A DNA stretch of 64,000 nucleotides from Nocardia niwae NBRC 108934 = DSM 45340 (GCF_001613465.1 NZ_BDCK01000003.1:1-64000), one strand, 5' to 3'; positions 26,358-35,139 are shown, counted from the first letter of the stretch. Numbers and translations are program-made. The notes: generated by a model from the letters alone, not told the origin.

Positions 26358-28207
26358 CCGGCGCCGGACAGGCGGGCAATGGGCTCGCGACTTCGGTGGC
26401 CGCGTGGGCCGCCACGCGGCCGGACGAGCCCGCCTTCACCGAGCTGCGCTTCCGCGTCCAGGAACGCGTGCCCGTCACGCTCACCTACGCCGGCTTGCAC
26501 GCGGCGGCGGGTGCGCTGGCGGCACGATTGCGGCGGGAGAGCGCACCCGGTGACCGGGTGGCCATCCTCTGCGCCCATGGAATCGATTACGCGGTGGCGT
26601 TTCTCGCCTGCCTGTACAGCAATCGGGTCGCGGTGCCGCTGTTCCCGGCCGTGGGCACGCGCAACCGCGACCGTCTGCAAGCCGTGCTGGCCGACGCCAG
26701 GCCCACGCTCGGCCTGATCTCGGCGCACGACGAGACCACCGCGCCGACGCTCGGGCTCGCACTGGGCCGGGTACTCGCCGTGGCGTCGACTTCGTCTGTT
26801 CCCGAATGGGATTCGGTTGAGGAGAGCACCGCGTACCCGGTGGGTGCGGCACGATACGCGGGATCACCGAAGACGCGTTTCGGCACGCCGGGCACACAAC
26901 CGGTCGCGTCGGTGACGGGGTCGTCCTCGCCGATGGCCGCCGCACCGGTCATAGATCCGGTATCCGGCGAGCCGGCCTATCTGCAGTACACCTCCGGTTC
27001 GACCAAATCTCCCGCGGGCGTCCGGGTCACCCATGAGAACCTCGCCACGGCGTTGGCGCAGCTCAGGCACGCCGTGTCGGCCGCGCACGATCGGCCCGTC
27101 GTCACCTGGCTGCCGTTCTTCCACGACATGGGTTTGATCCTCGGCCTCGCGCTGCCGCTGTTCCTGGGCGTGCACGGCATCACGCTGGCCCCGGCGGAGT
27201 TCGTGAAGCGTCCCGTCCGGTGGCTGCGCGCGATCGCCGACTATGGCGCGGGCACCACGGGATGCCCCAATTTCGGATTGACGCTCGCGGTGTCCGGCAC
27301 AACTCCCGCCGAGCGGGCGGGCCTGGATCTGTCCGGACTGGACCTCGTGCTCAACGGCTCGGAGCCGGTCCGCGCCGACGCGCTCGACGCGTTCACCGAG
27401 ACCTTCGGCCCGTACGGCTTCCGCCATCACGCGCACACCCCCGGCTTCGGTTTGGCCGAAGCCACCCTGACGGTCACCGTCTGCGATCAGTACCAGTCCC
27501 CGGTGTGGCACCGCTTCGACCGGGCCGCACTCGCTGACGGTCGCGCGGTCGCGCTGCCCGAGACCGCGCCGGAAGCCGACGACGGCGTGCCGCTGGTCGG
27601 TTGCGGTGCACCCGTCGGACAGGAGTTGCGCATCGTCGATCCGGTGGCGGGGACCGTCCTGCCCGCGGGACGCGTCGGCGAGATCTGGGTGGCCGGAGAC
27701 AATGTCTGCGACGGATACTTCGGCAGGCCGGACGCCACCTGCGAGACGTTCGGCGCCACCGTGCCGGGAAGTGGCGTCCGCTGGCTGCGCACCGGGGATC
27801 TCGGGTTCCAGCACGAGGGGCAGCTGTACATCGCGGGCCGCCGCAAAGACGTCATCGTGGTCGACGGACGCAATCACTATCCCGCCGACATCGAGGCGAC
27901 GGTGCAGGCATGCGCGCCGGAGGTTCGATCGGGCCATGTGACGGCGTTCGGGCACGACGACGGGCTCCGGGAAGACCTGGTCGTGGTGGCGGAACTGGTC
28001 ACGATCGGCGGCCGCGAGCCCATCGAACTCTTCGCCCTCGCCCGGCGCATCCGCACCGCGGTCGCGTCCGCGCACGAGGTTCGGCCGGGGGCGGTGCTGC
28101 TCGTGGAGGCGGGACGGATTCCCAAGACCAGCAGCGGGAAGCTGCGGCGCGGCGAGTGCAGGGCGCGTTATCTGGCGGGGAATCTGAGTCCGGTGGCCAT
28201 GATCTGA
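26354..28207 (+). CDS. fatty acyl-AMP ligase (FAAL, FadD-like)
   Basis: This 617-residue adenylate-forming enzyme is of the FAAL type that hands acyl-AMP to a carrier protein rather than to CoA. It shows YLQYTSGSTKSPAGVRVTH as P-loop, WLPFFHDMGLI, APAEFVKRPVRWL, CPNFG and NGSEPVR, all typical of FAALs. RTGDLGF and GRRKDVIVVDGRNHYPADIE follow, with a Lys in IPKTSSGKLRR. It starts at TTG 26354, overlapping the PKS stop (TTGA). It probably loads a fatty acid on the free ACP or the PKS. The next gene converges from the other strand 8 bp later, so the operon ends here. Confidence 0.92.
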   Translation: MTGAGQAGNGLATSVAAWAATRPDEPAFTELRFRVQERVPVTLTYAGLHAAAGALAARLRRESAPGDRVAILCAHGIDYAVAFLACLYSNRVAVPLFPAVGTRNRDRLQAVLADARPTLGLISAHDETTAPTLGLALGRVLAVASTSSVPEWDSVEESTAYPVGAARYAGSPKTRFGTPGTQPVASVTGSSSPMAAAPVIDPVSGEPAYLQYTSGSTKSPAGVRVTHENLATALAQLRHAVSAAHDRPVVTWLPFFHDMGLILGLALPLFLGVHGITLAPAEFVKRPVRWLRAIADYGAGTTGCPNFGLTLAVSGTTPAERAGLDLSGLDLVLNGSEPVRADALDAFTETFGPYGFRHHAHTPGFGLAEATLTVTVCDQYQSPVWHRFDRAALADGRAVALPETAPEADDGVPLVGCGAPVGQELRIVDPVAGTVLPAGRVGEIWVAGDNVCDGYFGRPDATCETFGATVPGSGVRWLRTGDLGFQHEGQLYIAGRRKDVIVVDGRNHYPADIEATVQACAPEVRSGHVTAFGHDDGLREDLVVVAELVTIGGREPIELFALARRIRTAVASAHEVRPGAVLLVEAGRIPKTSSGKLRRGECRARYLAGNLSPVAMI

Positions 28208-28215
28208 CTGGTTTT

Positions 28216-28620
28216 TCAGTCGTCGGCTCGGCCCATGAGCCGATCGGTCTCGCGACGCTCCCGCTTGGTGGGCCGCCCCGCACCGCGATCGCGACGCGGC
28301 ATGCTCGCCACTATTTCCCGCGGGGGAGGAGGCGGACTGCGATCGATCAGGCATTGCGCGGCGATCGGAGCGCCGACGCGCTTGGTGACGATCCGCTCCA
28401 CGATGACGATGCGTTCGATACCGCCCGCCCGGATGCGCACCTCGTCACCGGGGCGCACGGGCTGCGCGGGCTTGGCCGTCGCGCCGTTCACCCGGACGTG
28501 CCCACCGCGGCATGCCTCGGCGGCAGCGGATCTGGTTTTGAACAGGCGCACCGCCCAGGTCCACGAATCAACGCGGGCCTGGCCAGCGGTGCTCTGGATG
28601 CCGGATTCGGCGCGGGCCAC
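28216..28620 (-). CDS. S4-domain RNA-binding protein (HslR/Hsp15-like)
   Basis: This 134-residue basic protein has an S4 RNA-binding domain: RVDSWTWAVRLFKTRSAAAEACRGGHVRVNGATAKPAQPVRPGDEVRI. A charged tail with RPTKRERRETDR follows. Hsp15-type proteins rescue stalled 50S subunits carrying nascent chains in E. coli; whether this one does so is not known. It lies three bases downstream of the NlpC/P60 gene. Confidence 0.85.
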   Translation of the reverse strand: MARAESGIQSTAGQARVDSWTWAVRLFKTRSAAAEACRGGHVRVNGATAKPAQPVRPGDEVRIRAGGIERIVIVERIVTKRVGAPIAAQCLIDRSPPPPPREIVASMPRRDRGAGRPTKRERRETDRLMGRADD

Positions 28621-28623
28621 TCG

Positions 28624-29283
28624 TCAGACGATACGGCGTGCGGTGACCACCATGTCGGGGCGCAGCGGCGTGTAGGACACCGGCGTACCCGTCTGCACCG
28701 CGTTCAGGAGCTTGTTGTCGCCCGCGTAGATGCCGACGTGACCGCCGCCGTTGGTGATGACGATGTCACCCGGCTTCAGGTCGTGGTAGGCGACCGGAGC
28801 GCCGACGTGCGACTGCTCGAAGCTGGTGCGGGGGAGTTCGATGCCCGCCTGGCGGAAGGCCCACTGGACGAGGCCGGAGCAGTCGAAGGACCGGGGACCC
28901 GCCGCGCCCCAGGAGTACTGGGCGCCGACCTTGGTCCTGGCGGCGTCGAGCGCGACGTCGCCGGGGGAGTTGTTCTGCTGCTGACCGAACAGGCCCGGCA
29001 GCATGGGCGCGAAATTGGGAGCCTGGGGAGCGACCTCTTGCGGCGCCTGGGCAGGGGCGGCGGGAACCGCCGCGAGCGCCTGCTGGATCTGCTGGTTGAG
29101 CTGCTGGACCGGCTGTTCCCATTCTTGCGGAACGTCGAAATTGCCGACACCGGGAACGTTGATGGTCGCGGCCATGGCCGGAATCGCAGGCATGGCGCCG
29201 GTCGCGGCCACCGCACCCATGACAATCGCACCCTTGACGGAATTCGGAACCCGAGAATCCCGTTGCAAGCTGTGTTTACCCAC
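28624..29283 (-). CDS. secreted NlpC/P60 peptidoglycan endopeptidase
   Basis: This 219-residue protein has a signal peptide (about residues 1-40, ending AMAA), a Gln/Pro/Ala-rich linker and a C-terminal NlpC/P60 domain. The catalytic Cys is Cys135 in FDCSGLV, and the His lies in GGHVGIYAG. The family cuts peptide stems in the cell wall. The GTG at 29283 has GGAG upstream. Expression is probably under the c-di-AMP riboswitch immediately upstream, which in actinobacteria commonly precedes wall-hydrolase genes. Confidence 0.9.
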   Translation of the reverse strand: MGKHSLQRDSRVPNSVKGAIVMGAVAATGAMPAIPAMAATINVPGVGNFDVPQEWEQPVQQLNQQIQQALAAVPAAPAQAPQEVAPQAPNFAPMLPGLFGQQQNNSPGDVALDAARTKVGAQYSWGAAGPRSFDCSGLVQWAFRQAGIELPRTSFEQSHVGAPVAYHDLKPGDIVITNGGGHVGIYAGDNKLLNAVQTGTPVSYTPLRPDMVVTARRIV

Positions 29284-29299
29284 CGAGCTACGTCTCCGA

Positions 29300-29455
29300 T
29301 CTTGCTGCTCTCCCGCCGACCGGGTTAGCTGACGGGTTCGGGCCGGGAGAGCGGCCCTACCTCGTGACCGAAACGGTCTCGAGGATTCACCCCAGACGAA
29401 CCTGTGGGTCCCCGGCACGACAGCCGAGACTGGTTGGCCCCGACAGCCGTTTAGG
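29300..29455 (-). promoter_or_regulatory. c-di-AMP riboswitch (ydaO/yuaA type)
   Basis: Read on the minus strand, the leader of the NlpC/P60 gene contains the conserved blocks of this class in order. They are a GGGGACCCACAGG block, GGGGTGAATCC, a variable stem, GGTAGGGCCGCTCTC, CGAACCCGTCAGCTAACC and GGTCGGCGG. Ends are approximate. The 3' end lies about 20 bp from the gene start, so it could act on transcription or ribosome access. Confidence 0.85.
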
Positions 29456-29668
29456 CGGTAACTAGTGGCGCCGTTTCTCTTCCGAAGCGACTTGTTCCAC
29501 TAAGTCACGAAGAGATTACGGTGCAGACGCGATGTTGTCCAGCGCACAGAGCAGCATCTTTTCCATCACCGCGGGTATCGCTGCTCCCTTGGCGGGAAAC
29601 GGTCGTAGCGGTTCGGGTCACGAGGAGATCTCACCGCTCGATCGAGGTCACAGAGAGGACAACCGGGC

Positions 29669-29926
29669 TCAGTATTGCCCGCGGTGCACCGCGCGCTCTA
29701 GTTCGTCGATCCTGCGGCGCGCCTCGGCCAGTTCCACCTCGAGCTTGCCGAGCGCCATGACCAGCGGCCCGACGGCGAGATCGGCGACCAGTTGGGGATC
29801 GTCGTAGCCCCGTTCGATCGCGACGAGGATGTTCGACCGGATGCGCTGGGCCACCGTGGCGCCCGCCGGAACGTTCCAGGACCCGACCACTTCGGCCAGG
29901 CCGGCGGGACTCGGTTCGTCGGACAT
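29669..29926 (-). CDS. small conserved-type protein with C-terminal coiled coil
   Basis: This 85-residue protein starts at ATG 29926 behind GGAGGGG. The first half is mixed (VVGSWNVPAGATVAQRIRSNILVAIERGY), and the second half is a probable helix with heptads (LGKLEVELAEARRRIDELERAV). No membrane segment is seen. I do not recognise the family. It is divergent from the ATPase gene across about 170 bp. Confidence 0.7.
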   Translation of the reverse strand: MSDEPSPAGLAEVVGSWNVPAGATVAQRIRSNILVAIERGYDDPQLVADLAVGPLVMALGKLEVELAEARRRIDELERAVHRGQY

Positions 29927-30093
29927 GCCCCTCCGTTCCACGCGCCGTGCCGCGCGACCATTCTGGCGAACCCGCCACCAGCCTAGGGAACCGGCGGCGA
30001 GAGCAATAGTGCAATACCGGCCGCTAAGGCTCTCTAGGACACGCCGTAGATGTGCCCAGATTATCCGGACGAAACGCGCTACGGTGTCGGGGC

Positions 30094-31275
30094 ATGGACC
30101 CCGTGCGGAATCCGTATGCCCCCGGCGCCGGTCAGCGCCCACCCGAATTGGCCGGGCGCGACAAGCAACTCACGGCTTTCGACATCGTGCTCGAGCGCGT
30201 CGCGCGTGGCCGCCCGGAACGCAGCGTCATGCTCACCGGATTGCGCGGCGTCGGGAAAACGGTGCTGCTCAACCAACTTCGCTCGGCAGCGATTTCGCGC
30301 GGCTGGGGCACCGGCAAGATCGAAGCGCGGCCGGACCAGGAACTGCGCCGCCCGCTGTCCTCGGCGTTGCACATGGCCGCGCGGGCGATCGCCACGGCAC
30401 ACCGCAATCCGGAGCGAGTGGACGACTTCCTCGGCATCCTCAAGGCTTTCGCATTGCGATCCGCCGCGGACAAGGGCATGCGGGAACGCTGGCAACCCGG
30501 CATCGACGTGCCGGCGGTGAGCGGCCGGGCCGATTCCGGCGATATCGAAATCGATCTGGTGGAGTTGCTCGTCGAGGCGGCGGCGCTGGCCGGCGACATC
30601 GGCGTCGGCATCGCGATCTTCATCGACGAAATGCAGGATCTCGGGCCGGCCGACATCTCCGCGATCTGCGGCGCGTGCCATGAACTGAGCCAGGACGCCG
30701 CGCCGCTGATCGTGGTCGGCGCGGGCCTCCCGCATCTGCCCGCAGTGCTGTCCGCGTCGAAGAGCTACTCGGAGCGACTATTCAGCTATCACCGCATCGA
30801 CCGACTCGACCGCGAGTCCGCGGACCAAGCGCTGATCGCGCCCGCCCAGCGCGAAGACGTGAAGTTCACCGACGAAGCGCTGGACGCGCTGTACCGGAAA
30901 GCCGATGGCTACCCGTATTTCGTGCAGGCGTACGGCAAGGCCGCCTGGGATCAGGCGCCGGAGAGCCCGATCACGGCCGAGGACGTCGAGGTGGCCTCGC
31001 CCGCCGCGGAGGAAGAACTCGCGGTCGGTTTCTTCGGTTCCCGTTACGAGCGAGCCACACCGGCCGAACGCGAATACATGCGCGCCATGGCCGACCTGTC
31101 CGGCGACGACGGACCGGTGGCGACGGCGGCGGTGGCCAACGAACTCGGCCGCAAACCGGCATCACTGTCGCCCGCGCGCGATGGCCTGATCAAGAAGGGC
31201 CTCATCTACTCCGCCGAGCGCGGCACGATCGGCTTCACCGTCCCGCACTTCGGCCGCTATCTGCGCTCGGTGTGA
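30094..31275 (+). CDS. Orc/STAND-like AAA ATPase with C-terminal winged helix
   Basis: This 393-residue protein has Walker A GLRGVGKT at residues 49-56 and Walker B IAIFIDEMQDL near 170-180. A helical lid with DGYPYFVQ follows, and the C-terminal region (YMRAMADLSGD to GLIYSAERGTIGFTVPHFGRYL) looks like a winged helix. The plan matches the archaeal-ATPase/Orc1-like family, whose bacterial members are mostly of unknown function. The ATG at 30094 gives a family-like NPYAPGAGQRPPELAGRD start. No toxin or nuclease partner lies beside it. Confidence 0.8.
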   Translation: MDPVRNPYAPGAGQRPPELAGRDKQLTAFDIVLERVARGRPERSVMLTGLRGVGKTVLLNQLRSAAISRGWGTGKIEARPDQELRRPLSSALHMAARAIATAHRNPERVDDFLGILKAFALRSAADKGMRERWQPGIDVPAVSGRADSGDIEIDLVELLVEAAALAGDIGVGIAIFIDEMQDLGPADISAICGACHELSQDAAPLIVVGAGLPHLPAVLSASKSYSERLFSYHRIDRLDRESADQALIAPAQREDVKFTDEALDALYRKADGYPYFVQAYGKAAWDQAPESPITAEDVEVASPAAEEELAVGFFGSRYERATPAEREYMRAMADLSGDDGPVATAAVANELGRKPASLSPARDGLIKKGLIYSAERGTIGFTVPHFGRYLRSV

Positions 31276-31394
31276 GCGCCAGGTCACGGCACAGCGGCCG
31301 ATTGCCCGCTATTCGCCCGTCTTTCAAGATCGCTAGATATTCGTAGATTTATCTCGACCAGCAGCCCTACCGATGGGTAACAAACCCTCCTACA

Positions 31395-31422
31395 CTCGGA
31401 TGTGATCCTGATCACGTCCGAG
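31395..31422. promoter_or_regulatory. 13-2-13 inverted repeat containing a CRP-like site
   Basis: CTCGGATGTGATC and GATCACGTCCGAG pair with one mismatch. The core TGTGA-TCCTGA-TCACG (31401-31416) differs from the CRP consensus TGTGA-N6-TCACA at one base. It ends at the ribosome site of the acyl-CoA dehydrogenase gene. Confidence 0.6.
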
Positions 31423-31433
31423 GGAGGACCATC

Positions 31434-33389
31434 ATGGCGACATCCGCGAAAGTCGACGCCACCGAAGAGCAGGCCCGCGCACTGGTCGAGGAATCCCGCG
31501 AAACGAGCTGGGTCAAGCCGTCCTTCGCCAAGGAGATGTTCCTGGGACGGTTCCGGCTCGACCTGATTCATCCGTATCCGCAGCCCGGTCCCGAGGACGC
31601 CGAGCGCACCGAGGCGTTCCTGTCGCGGCTGCGGACCCTGTGCGAGTCCATGGACGGATCGGTGATCGAGGCGGAGGGCCGTATCCCGGACGAGTACGTC
31701 AAGGGCCTGGCCGAACTCGGCTGCTTCGGCCTGAAGATTCCGCAATCGTATGGCGGCCAGGGGCTTTCCCAGGTCGGTTACAACCGCGCGCTGATGCTGG
31801 TCGGCTCGACGCATCCGAGCCTCGGCGTCCTGCTGTCGGCGCACCAGTCCATCGGGGTGCCCGAACCGCTCAAACTGGCGGGCACCGACGAACAGAAGGC
31901 CGAATTCCTGCCGCGCTGCGCGGCCGGGGCGGTCAGCGCGTTCCTGCTCACCGAGCCCGATGTCGGCTCGGACCCGGCCAGGATGGCCAGTACCGCGACG
32001 CCCACCGAGGACGGTGAGGCCTACCTGCTCAATGGCGTGAAGCTGTGGACCACCAACGGCGTGGTCGCCGAACTGCTGGTGGTGATGGCGCGGGTGCCCA
32101 AGAGCGAAGGGCATCGCGGCGGCATCTCGGCGTTCGTGGTCGAAGCCGATTCCCCGGGCATCACCGTGGAGCGGCGCAATTCGTTCATGGGCCTGCGCGG
32201 CATCGAGAACGGCTTGACCCGGATGCACGACGTACGGGTGCCGAAGCGCAACCTGATCGGCCGGGAGGGTGACGGTCTCAAGATCGCGCTCACCACCCTG
32301 AACGCGGGCAGGCTCGCCATCCCCGCGCTGTGCACCGCGGCGGCCAAGTGGTCGTTGAAGATCGCGCGGGAGTGGAGCACCCAGCGTGTGCAGTGGGGCA
32401 GGCCGGTCGGCGAACACGCGGCCGTGGGCCAGAAAATCGCGTTCATCGCCGCGACCACGTTCGCCCTGGAAGCGGCACTCGATCTGTCGGCCACCATGGC
32501 CGACGAGGGCCGCAACGACATCCGGATCGAGGCTGCGCTGGCCAAGCTTTGGGCCAGCGAGATGAGTTGTCAGATCGCCGACGAACTCGTGCAGATCCGC
32601 GGCGGCCGCGGCTACGAGACCGCGGCTTCGCTCGCCGCGCGGGGCGAGCGAGCCGTCCCCGCCGAGCAGCTGGTGCGCGATCTGCGGATCAACCGCATCT
32701 TCGAAGGCTCCAGCGAGATCATGCGGCTGCTGATCGCCAGGGAAATGGCCGACGCGCACATGGCGGCCGCGGGCGCGCTGGTCGACCGCAAGGCCGAGTT
32801 CAAGGACAAGGCGAAGGCTGCGGTCGGCGCGACCGGCTTCTACGCCAAGTGGTTCCCGCAGCTGGCGGTCGGCGCCGGGACGGTGCCCGCGGCCTACACC
32901 GAATTCGGCGTGCTGGCCCGGCACCTGCGGTTCGTCGAGCGCAGCGCGCGCAAGCAGGCGAGGTCGCTGATGTACGCGATGGGCCGCTGGCAGGCGGGCC
33001 TGGAGTACCGGCAGAACTTCCTCGGCCGGATCGTCGATATCGGCGCCGAGCTGTTCGCCATGTCCGCCGCCTGTATGCGGGCACAGGCATTGCGCGCCGC
33101 GGACGCGCCGGAGGGCAAGGCGGCCGAGGAACTGGCGGACGCCTTCTGCAGGCAGTCGCGGCTGCGCGTGCGCCGGTTGTTCGACGCACTGTGGGAGAAC
33201 ACCGACGACGACGATCGCACCCTCACCCGCGGCGTGCTGGACGGCCGTTACGAGTGGCTGGAGGGCGGCGTGCTCGACCCGAGCGAGGGGACCGGGCCGT
33301 GGATCGCGGAGTGGCAGATCGGTGCGTCGACCGAGGAGAACCTACTGCGTCCCTTCCTGCCCTCCACACGTCCACGCGCGCAGGCCTGA
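31434..33389 (+). CDS. acyl-CoA dehydrogenase family protein, FadE10-like
   Basis: This 651-residue FAD enzyme matches the size of mycobacterial FadE10. The acyl-CoA dehydrogenase core (about 60-470) has FLLTEPDVGSDPARM, LWTTNGVVAELLVVMAR, GLRGIENGLTRMHDV, and the QIRGGRGYE and RINRIFEGSSEI blocks. The Glu of FEG corresponds to the usual base. An extra helical C-terminal domain of about 170 residues follows, as in the VLCAD-like forms. It would oxidise an acyl-CoA at the alpha-beta bond. GAGGGAGGA precedes the ATG, and the CRP-like palindrome overlaps its promoter. Confidence 0.9.
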   Translation: MATSAKVDATEEQARALVEESRETSWVKPSFAKEMFLGRFRLDLIHPYPQPGPEDAERTEAFLSRLRTLCESMDGSVIEAEGRIPDEYVKGLAELGCFGLKIPQSYGGQGLSQVGYNRALMLVGSTHPSLGVLLSAHQSIGVPEPLKLAGTDEQKAEFLPRCAAGAVSAFLLTEPDVGSDPARMASTATPTEDGEAYLLNGVKLWTTNGVVAELLVVMARVPKSEGHRGGISAFVVEADSPGITVERRNSFMGLRGIENGLTRMHDVRVPKRNLIGREGDGLKIALTTLNAGRLAIPALCTAAAKWSLKIAREWSTQRVQWGRPVGEHAAVGQKIAFIAATTFALEAALDLSATMADEGRNDIRIEAALAKLWASEMSCQIADELVQIRGGRGYETAASLAARGERAVPAEQLVRDLRINRIFEGSSEIMRLLIAREMADAHMAAAGALVDRKAEFKDKAKAAVGATGFYAKWFPQLAVGAGTVPAAYTEFGVLARHLRFVERSARKQARSLMYAMGRWQAGLEYRQNFLGRIVDIGAELFAMSAACMRAQALRAADAPEGKAAEELADAFCRQSRLRVRRLFDALWENTDDDDRTLTRGVLDGRYEWLEGGVLDPSEGTGPWIAEWQIGASTEENLLRPFLPSTRPRAQA

Positions 33390-33697
33390 TCGAGCAACGG
33401 GTCCGTCGTCGCGGCCGGGCGACGACGGACCCTTGCTCGCGCACTATTGATCGGTATCGGGTTTCTCCTAGATAGAGGCAGATTCCCCTCGGCACCCAGA
33501 ATCTAAAGGAATCTGGTCTTCGGACTATCGCTCCGTAGGTTTTCCTGTGCAGGCAGCCGGGGACGACTCGATCGACCGGCAGCCTCGGTTGGACAACGTG
33601 TGCATAACGGCAGGTGTGCGCCGTTAACGGCGCGGAAATCCAGTCCGACAAGTGGGCAGGAAGCGCCGATCATGCGCCTCGCCCACAGGAGAGTGCC
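33390..33697. other. 308-bp intergenic region
   Basis: It holds the terminator hairpin at 33399-33432 and then the promoter region of the alpha/beta hydrolase gene. No convincing gene is seen on either strand. Confidence 0.6.
33399..33432. terminator. 13-bp perfect hairpin after fadE10-like gene
   Basis: GGGTCCGTCGTCG and CGACGACGGACCC pair perfectly around an eight-base loop, 10 bp after the stop codon. Only two T residues follow. Confidence 0.7.
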
Positions 33698-34660
33698 ATG
33701 TCCACCACCATCGCCCGCCGCGCCGCCGATCACGACGGCCACCGCGTCACGGTGTCGGCCGGGGACGGTGTCCCCCTCGCGGTCCGCGTCTTCGGCGCCG
33801 ACGACGCCCTCGCGACCGTCGTCTTCGTCCACGGGCACTGCTTGCGCGCCGAGTCCTGGTTCTACCTGCGCGAGCACCTGCGGCACCGGTGGGGCGAGGA
33901 CACCAGGATGGTGTTCTACGACCATCGCGGACACGGCGAATCCGGGGCGGCCCATCCGTCGACCTACACCATCGAGCAGCTCGGCCACGACCTGGACACC
34001 GTCCTGCGGACGGTCGCGCCGACCGGTCCGGTTGTTCTGGTCGGCCACTCGATGGGCGCGATGGTCGTGCTCGCCTACGCCCGGCTCTACCCGGAGGCGA
34101 TCGGCGCGCGAATCGCCGGTGTCGGGCTGCTCGCCGCCGCGGCCGCCGGGATTACCGAGGTCGGGCTGGCGCGCCTGCTCCATCGACGGACGGTGAGCTC
34201 GCTGCAAGCCGCCGTCACCCGCGCCCCGCGCGTGATGCACGCGTCCAGGCGCCTGACCCGCCGCCTGTTCGCGCCGCTCCTGCGCGAAGCCGAATTCGGC
34301 ACCAGGAGGGTGAACCCGCGAATGGCCGCGCTGGCCACCGCGATGTTGAACGACACGCCGCTGGTCACCATGACCGGCTTTCTGCACTCGCTGATCACGT
34401 TCGACGAGACGGCCACCCTGTACCGCCTCGGCGCCGTCCCCGCGCTGGTGCTGGCCGGCTCGGCGGACATCATCTTCCCGTTCGCGCACTCGGTGGCTCT
34501 GGCTTCCCAGCTGGCCGGCGCCGAGCTGGTCCGCCTGGAAGGCGCCGGCCACAGCGTGATGCTGGAACGGGCCGAAGAGGTCGCGCTGTCCATCGCCGGA
34601 CTCACCGAACGCGCCGTCGCCGCGGCGCGCGCCTGCACCGGGTACGCCGCCGCGGGCTGA
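33698..34660 (+). CDS. alpha/beta-fold hydrolase
   Basis: This 320-residue hydrolase has the oxyanion HGH block (VVFVHGHCL), RMVFYDHRGHGES, the nucleophile elbow VGHSMGAM, an Asp in LAGSADIIFPF and a catalytic His in EGAGHSVML. The first 20 residues are polar and no signal peptide is visible, so it is cytosolic. The ATG at 33698 follows ACAGGAGAG, better than the in-frame ATG at 33614. The substrate is unknown; hydrolases of this kind include esterases and monoglyceride lipases. Confidence 0.85.
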   Translation: MSTTIARRAADHDGHRVTVSAGDGVPLAVRVFGADDALATVVFVHGHCLRAESWFYLREHLRHRWGEDTRMVFYDHRGHGESGAAHPSTYTIEQLGHDLDTVLRTVAPTGPVVLVGHSMGAMVVLAYARLYPEAIGARIAGVGLLAAAAAGITEVGLARLLHRRTVSSLQAAVTRAPRVMHASRRLTRRLFAPLLREAEFGTRRVNPRMAALATAMLNDTPLVTMTGFLHSLITFDETATLYRLGAVPALVLAGSADIIFPFAHSVALASQLAGAELVRLEGAGHSVMLERAEEVALSIAGLTERAVAAARACTGYAAAG

Positions 34661-34743
34661 TCCTCCGCAACCACCCGGCGATCAGCGAATTTCCCCCGGT
34701 ACGAGCCAGGAGCGGATTCTTTCGGTACTGTGTTGTAGATCAC

Positions 34744-34765
34744 GTTGTGCGGTGGGTCACACAAC
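34744..34765. promoter_or_regulatory. inverted repeat with CRP-like core
   Basis: GTTGTG and CACAAC flank a ten-base centre. The core TGTGC-GGTGGG-TCACA (34746-34761) differs from the CRP consensus at one base. It lies about 90 bp before the small coiled-coil gene. Confidence 0.4.
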
Positions 34766-34851
34766 TCGGTGCCGCGCGGTCCAAGGCAGAAGGGCAACCG
34801 CGCGCCATGGCACCGAGTTCGCATGTCCGCCAGGGAATTCAGGAGGTATCG

Positions 34852-35139
34852 ATGACTCGCAGCGAAATTGCGGAACTACGCTACGCGGTCGGCCAACTCC
34901 GGCAATCCATCGGCGTACTGCGCAACCAGTACGGCGATGCCAGCACGGTCCGCAGGCTGGAGAACGACCTCGAGCGGCTCGTCATCGACGCCGACGAGCT
35001 CGAGAAGTCACCGCCGCCAGAGGTGCGGCGCGGCGCTCAGGACGTCATCTACGTGCCGGACAGCAAGTCCGACGAGGCCGCCTGGATGGGCGCGCAGGAC
35101 GAGGGGCTCGGCTTCCACTCTCGTCCGCGGACGAAGTAG
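34852..35139 (+). CDS. 95-residue coiled-coil protein of unknown function
   Basis: The ATG at 34852 follows a full AGGAGG site. The N-terminal half is a strongly helical, charged stretch (SEIAELRYAVGQLRQSIGVLRNQYG, then RRLENDLERLVIDADELE) that probably forms a coiled coil. The C-terminal half is polar and ends in SRPRTK. There is no membrane segment or known motif. The leader carries a CRP-like palindrome, so the gene may answer to cAMP or nutrient state. Confidence 0.75.
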   Translation: MTRSEIAELRYAVGQLRQSIGVLRNQYGDASTVRRLENDLERLVIDADELEKSPPPEVRRGAQDVIYVPDSKSDEAAWMGAQDEGLGFHSRPRTK

